64,000 nucleotides of DNA. Origin: Beduinella massiliensis (GTDB lineage Bacteria > Bacillota > Clostridia > Christensenellales > Aristaeellaceae). The stretch is taken from positions 3,545,894 through 3,609,893 of the forward strand of contig NZ_LT963430.1 in NCBI RefSeq assembly GCF_900199405.1. The letters run 5' to 3'. Within the stretch, counting starts at the first letter, position 1. Every line of letters starts with the position of its first letter. This document shows, one piece after another, positions 58,718 to 64,000 of this stretch. The translations under genes and the position numbers were made by a program. The notes beneath the pieces were generated by a model. The model was not told the DNA's origin. It was given only the letters and a program-made list of their open reading frames with translations, and did not search any database.

Positions 58718-59605
58718 TCAATGTCCGGGCCTCCGGCTTGCCCGCATCTCGCCTATCATGTACCAGGCGAGCCCCAGCAGCACCACAATTCCGCCCAGCA
58801 GCAGCGGCAGGCTGACGCGCTCTCCGAAGAGAAAATAGGCCCAAATCGCCGCGCCGACCGGCTCGCCGAGCAGCGCGAAGGAGACGACGTCCGCGCTCAC
58901 AAAGCCCAGCGCATAGGTGAACAGCGCCTGACCGCCCAACGTGCAGAGCACCGCCAGCAAAATGATCGCAGGCAGGGACTCCTTCGGCGCGACAAACCCA
59001 CCCGTAAAGGGCATCATCAGGGCGAGAAACACCGCCGTAAGCCCATACACAAACGTCATGTAGCCCAGCGCTGAACTCGTGCGCCGCGCCGCGCGGCCGC
59101 AGAGCCAGTGCCCCGCCATGAAGGCCGCCCCCGCGAGCGCCAGCAGGTCGCCCACAAAGTCGCCGCCCTGCCCGCTCATGGAAAAGACGCCGATGCCGAT
59201 CGCGCCGGCCACAGCGGTCAGCGCGCCGGGCACGGCCTCGCGCTTGATGGGTTCCCCCAGCACTGCGCCGGAAAGCGCCGCCACGAACAACGGCTGCGTG
59301 CACACGAGCGCGACGCTCGCGAACGTCGAAGTTCTCGATAGGGAGGTCATCCAGCTGGCGAAGTGCAGCGCCAGCAGCAAAGCCGCGGCCACGGCAAGGG
59401 CGATGTCTCTCCGTGGAGCGCGCAGCATCTCCCGCAGCGCCCCTGTCTTGACCGCAGGCACGAGCAGCGCCAGCGTGGCGATGGCGAGACGCAGGCAGGC
59501 GATGGTGACCGGCGACGCGCCGCATGCAAGTGCCCACTTGACGAGCGGCCCGCTGATGGAAACGCCCGCCACGCCGGCGAGCACGAGCAGATATTCCTTC
59601 TTCAT
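58718..59605 (-). CDS. EamA-family (DMT) transporter
   Basis: A 295-residue membrane protein with ten hydrophobic segments in two EamA repeats (ISGPLVKWALACGASPVTI in the first, FALLGEPVGAAIWAYFLFGE in the second). Members export metabolites or amino acids; the substrate is not deducible. The ATG at 59605 follows GTGAGG. It begins the operon that continues with the two DUF6020-like genes and NUDIX. The 188 bases up to gyrA hold GC-rich inverted repeats (GAGGGCTTCGCCCTC) but no gene. Confidence 0.87.
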   Translation of the reverse strand: MKKEYLLVLAGVAGVSISGPLVKWALACGASPVTIACLRLAIATLALLVPAVKTGALREMLRAPRRDIALAVAAALLLALHFASWMTSLSRTSTFASVALVCTQPLFVAALSGAVLGEPIKREAVPGALTAVAGAIGIGVFSMSGQGGDFVGDLLALAGAAFMAGHWLCGRAARRTSSALGYMTFVYGLTAVFLALMMPFTGGFVAPKESLPAIILLAVLCTLGGQALFTYALGFVSADVVSFALLGEPVGAAIWAYFLFGERVSLPLLLGGIVVLLGLAWYMIGEMRASRRPGH

Positions 59606-59793
59606 GCGTACCTCACAAAAAAGCGGCGCAAAGGGGTTCCGCGCTGCGCGCTCCGGCCCCCGTCCCGGGGCTTCGCCCTGAGGAATCCCCCTGCCGCGCG
59701 CTGCGGCGAGGCGGGGAAATCTCAAGAGGGCGAAGCCCTCCGAACGGGGGTCAGGCGGCATCGCCTCCAAACCCCTTCACACCGGTCTTCTCG

Positions 59794-62349
59794 TTAAATT
59801 TCTTCGTCCTGACCCTCGGTCGCACCGTCCTCCGCCGCGCCCTCGAAGGCCTCCTCCTGCGTCTGGGGCTCATCCTCTTCCTTCTCCGCGCGGGTGACGC
59901 CGACCACATGACTGCCCTCCGCCACGCGCATGACGCGCACGCCTTGGGTATTGCGGCCCAGCACCGGGATGCCCTCCACCGGCAAGCGGATGATGACGCC
60001 GTCGTCGGTGATGAGCATCAGGTCTTCGTCTTCGTGCACGATCAGCTGCGAGGCGAGCGAGCCCGTCTTGTCGGTCAGGTTCATCGCGCGGATGCCCTTG
60101 CCGCCGCGGCTTTGCAGGCGGTAAGCGTCGATCTCCGTGCGCTTGCCGTAGCCATTCTCGGTGATGGAGAGCACCTGCGCACCCTCTTCGTACACCGCGA
60201 GGCCTACGATCGCGTCGCCCTCGTCCAAATCCATGGACTTGACGCCCATGCTCACGCGGCCCATGGCGCGGATATCCCCCTCGCTGAAGTGAATGGCCAT
60301 GCCGCCCTTCGTGCCCAACAGGATCTCCTGCTCGCCGTCGGTCAGCTCCACACCCATCAGCTCGTCGTCCTCGCGAAGCACGATGGCGATCAGGCCCGTC
60401 TTGCGCAGATTCTGGAACTCCGAAAGCGCGGTCTTCTTGATGAGGCCCATACGAGTGGCCATCACTAAGTAGTGATCCGCCGCGTCCGCCGGGATGCGGA
60501 TCATCGCCGTGACCTTTTCGCCGCCGTCCAGCTGCAGCAGGTTCACGATCGCCGTGCCGCGCGCCGTGCGGCCTGCCTCCGGGATCTCATAGCACTTGAT
60601 CTGATACACGCGTCCCTTGTTCGTAAAGAACATCAGGTCTTCGTGCGTCGACATGACCAGCAGCTGCTCCGCGTAATCCTCGTCGCGCGTGCTCATGCCC
60701 GAAACGCCCTTGCCGCCGCGGTTCTGGCTGCGGTAGGTGCTGGTGGGCAGGCGCTTGACGTAGCCGAAGTGCGTCAGCGTCACGACCATATCCTCTTCTT
60801 GAATGAGATCTTCCGGGTCGATCTCGTCCGCCATGGAGGTGATCTCCGTGCGTCGCTCGTCCGCGTACTTGCGCTTCACCTCGAGCAGCTCGCCGCGCAC
60901 GATGGAAAGCAGCATCTGCTCGTCCGCGAGGATGGCGCGCAGGTAGGCGATGGTCTTTTTCAGCTCGTCGTATTCCTCCTGCAGGCGCTCGCGCTCCAAG
61001 CCGGTCAGGCGCGCCAGGCGCATGTCCAGAATGGCCTGCGCCTGCTTCTCGGAAAAGTCGAACTTCTGCATCAAGGCGTCGCGCGCGGCGCCTGTGCTCT
61101 CGCTCTCGCGGATGGTCTTTACGATCTCGTCGATGTGATCCAGCGCCTTGAGCAGGCCCTCCAAGATGTGCGCGCGGGCCTCGGCCTTGTCCAGGTCGTA
61201 CTTTGTGCGCCGCGTGACGACTTCCTTCTGGTGCTCGAGGTAGTGGTAGAGCATCTGGTGCAGGGAGAGCACCTTCGGCTCGCCGTCCACCAGCGCCAGC
61301 ATGATCGCGCCGAACGAATCCTGAAGCTGGGTGTGCTTGTACAGGTAGTTGAGCACCACCGCCGCGTTGACGTCCTTCTTGAGCTCGATGACGATGCGCA
61401 TGCCGTTGCGGTCGGACTCGTCGCGAATGTCCGAGATGCCGTCCAGCCGCTTCTCGTGCACCAGCTCGGCAATTTTTTCCACCAGCTTGGCCTTGTTGAC
61501 CATGTAGGGGATTTCCGTGACCACGATGCGCGAGCGGTTGACCGTCATCTGCTCGATGTCGGTCTTCGCGCGGGTGACGATGCGTCCGCGGCCCGTAGAA
61601 TAGGCCTCGTAAATCCCCTGGCGGCCCATGATGATGCCGCCTGTGGGGAAATCCGGACCCTTGATGTGCTCCATCAGATCCTTGAGCGTCGCATCGGGAT
61701 GGTCGATCAGGCAGACGACGCCGTCGATCACCTCGCCCAGGTTATGCGGGGGGATGTTCGTCGCCATGCCGACGGCAATACCGCTGGAGCCGTTGACCAG
61801 CAGATTCGGGTAACGGCAGGGCATGACGGTCGGCTGCATCAGCGTCTCGTCGAAGTTGGGGCAGAAGTCCACCGTCTCCTTGTCCAGGTCGGCGACCATC
61901 TCCATCGCGATTTTGGACATGCGCGCTTCGGTGTAACGCATGGCTGCCGCGCCGTCGCCGTCTACGGAGCCGAAATTGCCCTGGCCCTCGACCAGCATGT
62001 AGCGCGTGGAAAAGTCCTGCGCCAGGCGAACCATGGCGTCGTACACGGCGGTATCGCCGTGCGGATGAAATTTGCCCAGCACGTCGCCGACAATGCGGGC
62101 GCTCTTGCGGTAGGGCTTGTCCGGCGTCATGCCCAGCTCGTGCATGGAGTAGATGATGCGCCGGTGCACGGGCTTCAGGCCGTCGCGCACGTCCGGCAGA
62201 GCGCGCGTGATGATGACCGCCATCGCGTAGGAGATGAACGACTTCTTCATCTCCGTCTCCAAATCGATGGGAATCAGGCGCGGCACGTACTCGGCGCTGA
62301 CCGGCTGGTTCTCCTCCGTGCCCGGGGTGTTGTTGTTTTCATTATCCAA
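59794..62349 (-). CDS. gyrA: DNA gyrase subunit A
   Basis: Breaks and rejoins DNA to introduce negative supercoils. It has 851 residues, with catalytic Tyr139 in [11 protein letters not shown] and the quinolone-region residues Thr100 and Asp104 (equivalent to E. coli Ser83 and Asp87), i.e. no obvious resistance substitution. A long coiled-coil and breakage-reunion domain follow, then a C-terminal six-bladed propeller with the GyrA-box QNRGGKG and repeats such as [14 protein letters not shown]. The tail is strongly acidic. It lies 58 bases after gyrB. Confidence 0.97.
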   Translation of the reverse strand: MDNENNNTPGTEENQPVSAEYVPRLIPIDLETEMKKSFISYAMAVIITRALPDVRDGLKPVHRRIIYSMHELGMTPDKPYRKSARIVGDVLGKFHPHGDTAVYDAMVRLAQDFSTRYMLVEGQGNFGSVDGDGAAAMRYTEARMSKIAMEMVADLDKETVDFCPNFDETLMQPTVMPCRYPNLLVNGSSGIAVGMATNIPPHNLGEVIDGVVCLIDHPDATLKDLMEHIKGPDFPTGGIIMGRQGIYEAYSTGRGRIVTRAKTDIEQMTVNRSRIVVTEIPYMVNKAKLVEKIAELVHEKRLDGISDIRDESDRNGMRIVIELKKDVNAAVVLNYLYKHTQLQDSFGAIMLALVDGEPKVLSLHQMLYHYLEHQKEVVTRRTKYDLDKAEARAHILEGLLKALDHIDEIVKTIRESESTGAARDALMQKFDFSEKQAQAILDMRLARLTGLERERLQEEYDELKKTIAYLRAILADEQMLLSIVRGELLEVKRKYADERRTEITSMADEIDPEDLIQEEDMVVTLTHFGYVKRLPTSTYRSQNRGGKGVSGMSTRDEDYAEQLLVMSTHEDLMFFTNKGRVYQIKCYEIPEAGRTARGTAIVNLLQLDGGEKVTAMIRIPADAADHYLVMATRMGLIKKTALSEFQNLRKTGLIAIVLREDDELMGVELTDGEQEILLGTKGGMAIHFSEGDIRAMGRVSMGVKSMDLDEGDAIVGLAVYEEGAQVLSITENGYGKRTEIDAYRLQSRGGKGIRAMNLTDKTGSLASQLIVHEDEDLMLITDDGVIIRLPVEGIPVLGRNTQGVRVMRVAEGSHVVGVTRAEKEEDEPQTQEEAFEGAAEDGATEGQDEEI

Positions 62350-62407
62350 ACGGTTTCACCTCGCAGTAATTTTGCGGGATGCTTCAGGCCTAGCCCGAAG
62401 CACCGGA

Positions 62408-64000
<1,593 letters not shown>

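Overview
The window is GC-rich, densely coded DNA, most likely chromosomal, from a strictly anaerobic, carbohydrate-using Firmicute of the Clostridia type. A Christensenellales-like gut lineage is my best guess, but it is inferred only from gene content and style. The support is: the rpsF-ssb-rpsR operon; a perfect CIRCE element; YesM/YesN-type two-component pairs; LplB/LplC-type sugar ABC transporters; 4Fe-4S aldo-keto reductases; many consensus TTGACA-17-TATAAT-like promoters; and gyrB/gyrA at the right edge. No rRNA, tRNA, CRISPR array or insertion sequence was seen.

Left part (1-16.3 kb, mostly minus strand): an mgl galactose-type ABC operon (mglB-mglA-mglC plus a coiled-coil membrane protein cut by the window edge); htpG behind a CIRCE-flanked promoter; an M20 amidohydrolase; a plus-strand operon of adenine deaminase with a Pot-type ABC transporter (ade-potB-potC-potA-potD); a BspA-like leucine-rich-repeat protein coupled to a DUF6506-like protein; and a ROK regulator.

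The most interesting segment is 16.8-22.7 kb. A consensus promoter is followed by a cyclic-di-GMP-I (GEMM) riboswitch with a terminator hairpin, then six minus-strand genes for exported or membrane-anchored proteins of unknown function. The last is a cell-wall-type protein with PEPT repeats and three near-identical SH3b domains. Two recurrent domain patterns link these proteins. One small secreted protein has an AT-rich mature region behind a GC-rich signal peptide. I propose a c-di-GMP-switched surface or matrix structure.

Middle (22.9-46.7 kb, mostly plus): a GH127-like glycosidase; a DtxR-type regulator with a CaCA cation antiporter; an OmpR/PhoR-type two-component pair; two minus-strand GT-C-like membrane proteins; two AKR-ferredoxin enzymes; a YesM kinase / orphan solute-binding protein / YesN regulator set followed by nagB and nagA, suggesting amino-sugar sensing; a tocopherol-cyclase-like protein; a zinc-finger/HTH/DUF2087/GIY-YIG protein behind a promoter flanked by two matching palindromes; rpsF-ssb-rpsR; degV-tadA; and an Eis-like acetyltransferase behind a promoter with an inverted repeat.

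Right part (46.7-64 kb): a membrane-bound AraC-type regulator divergent from a sugar ABC transporter (two permeases and a binding protein) with a DUF4838-type putative glycosidase. A minus-strand operon follows: EamA transporter, two DUF6020-like membrane paralogs with near-identical ends and diverged middles, and a NUDIX hydrolase whose start codon region is duplicated between the paralogs. The window ends with gyrA and a partial gyrB.

Several long minus- or plus-strand reading frames overlap the listed genes; they are GC-rich shadow frames and are omitted. Starts were moved from the longest frame wherever a ribosome binding site, overlap or promoter made a downstream start clearly better.
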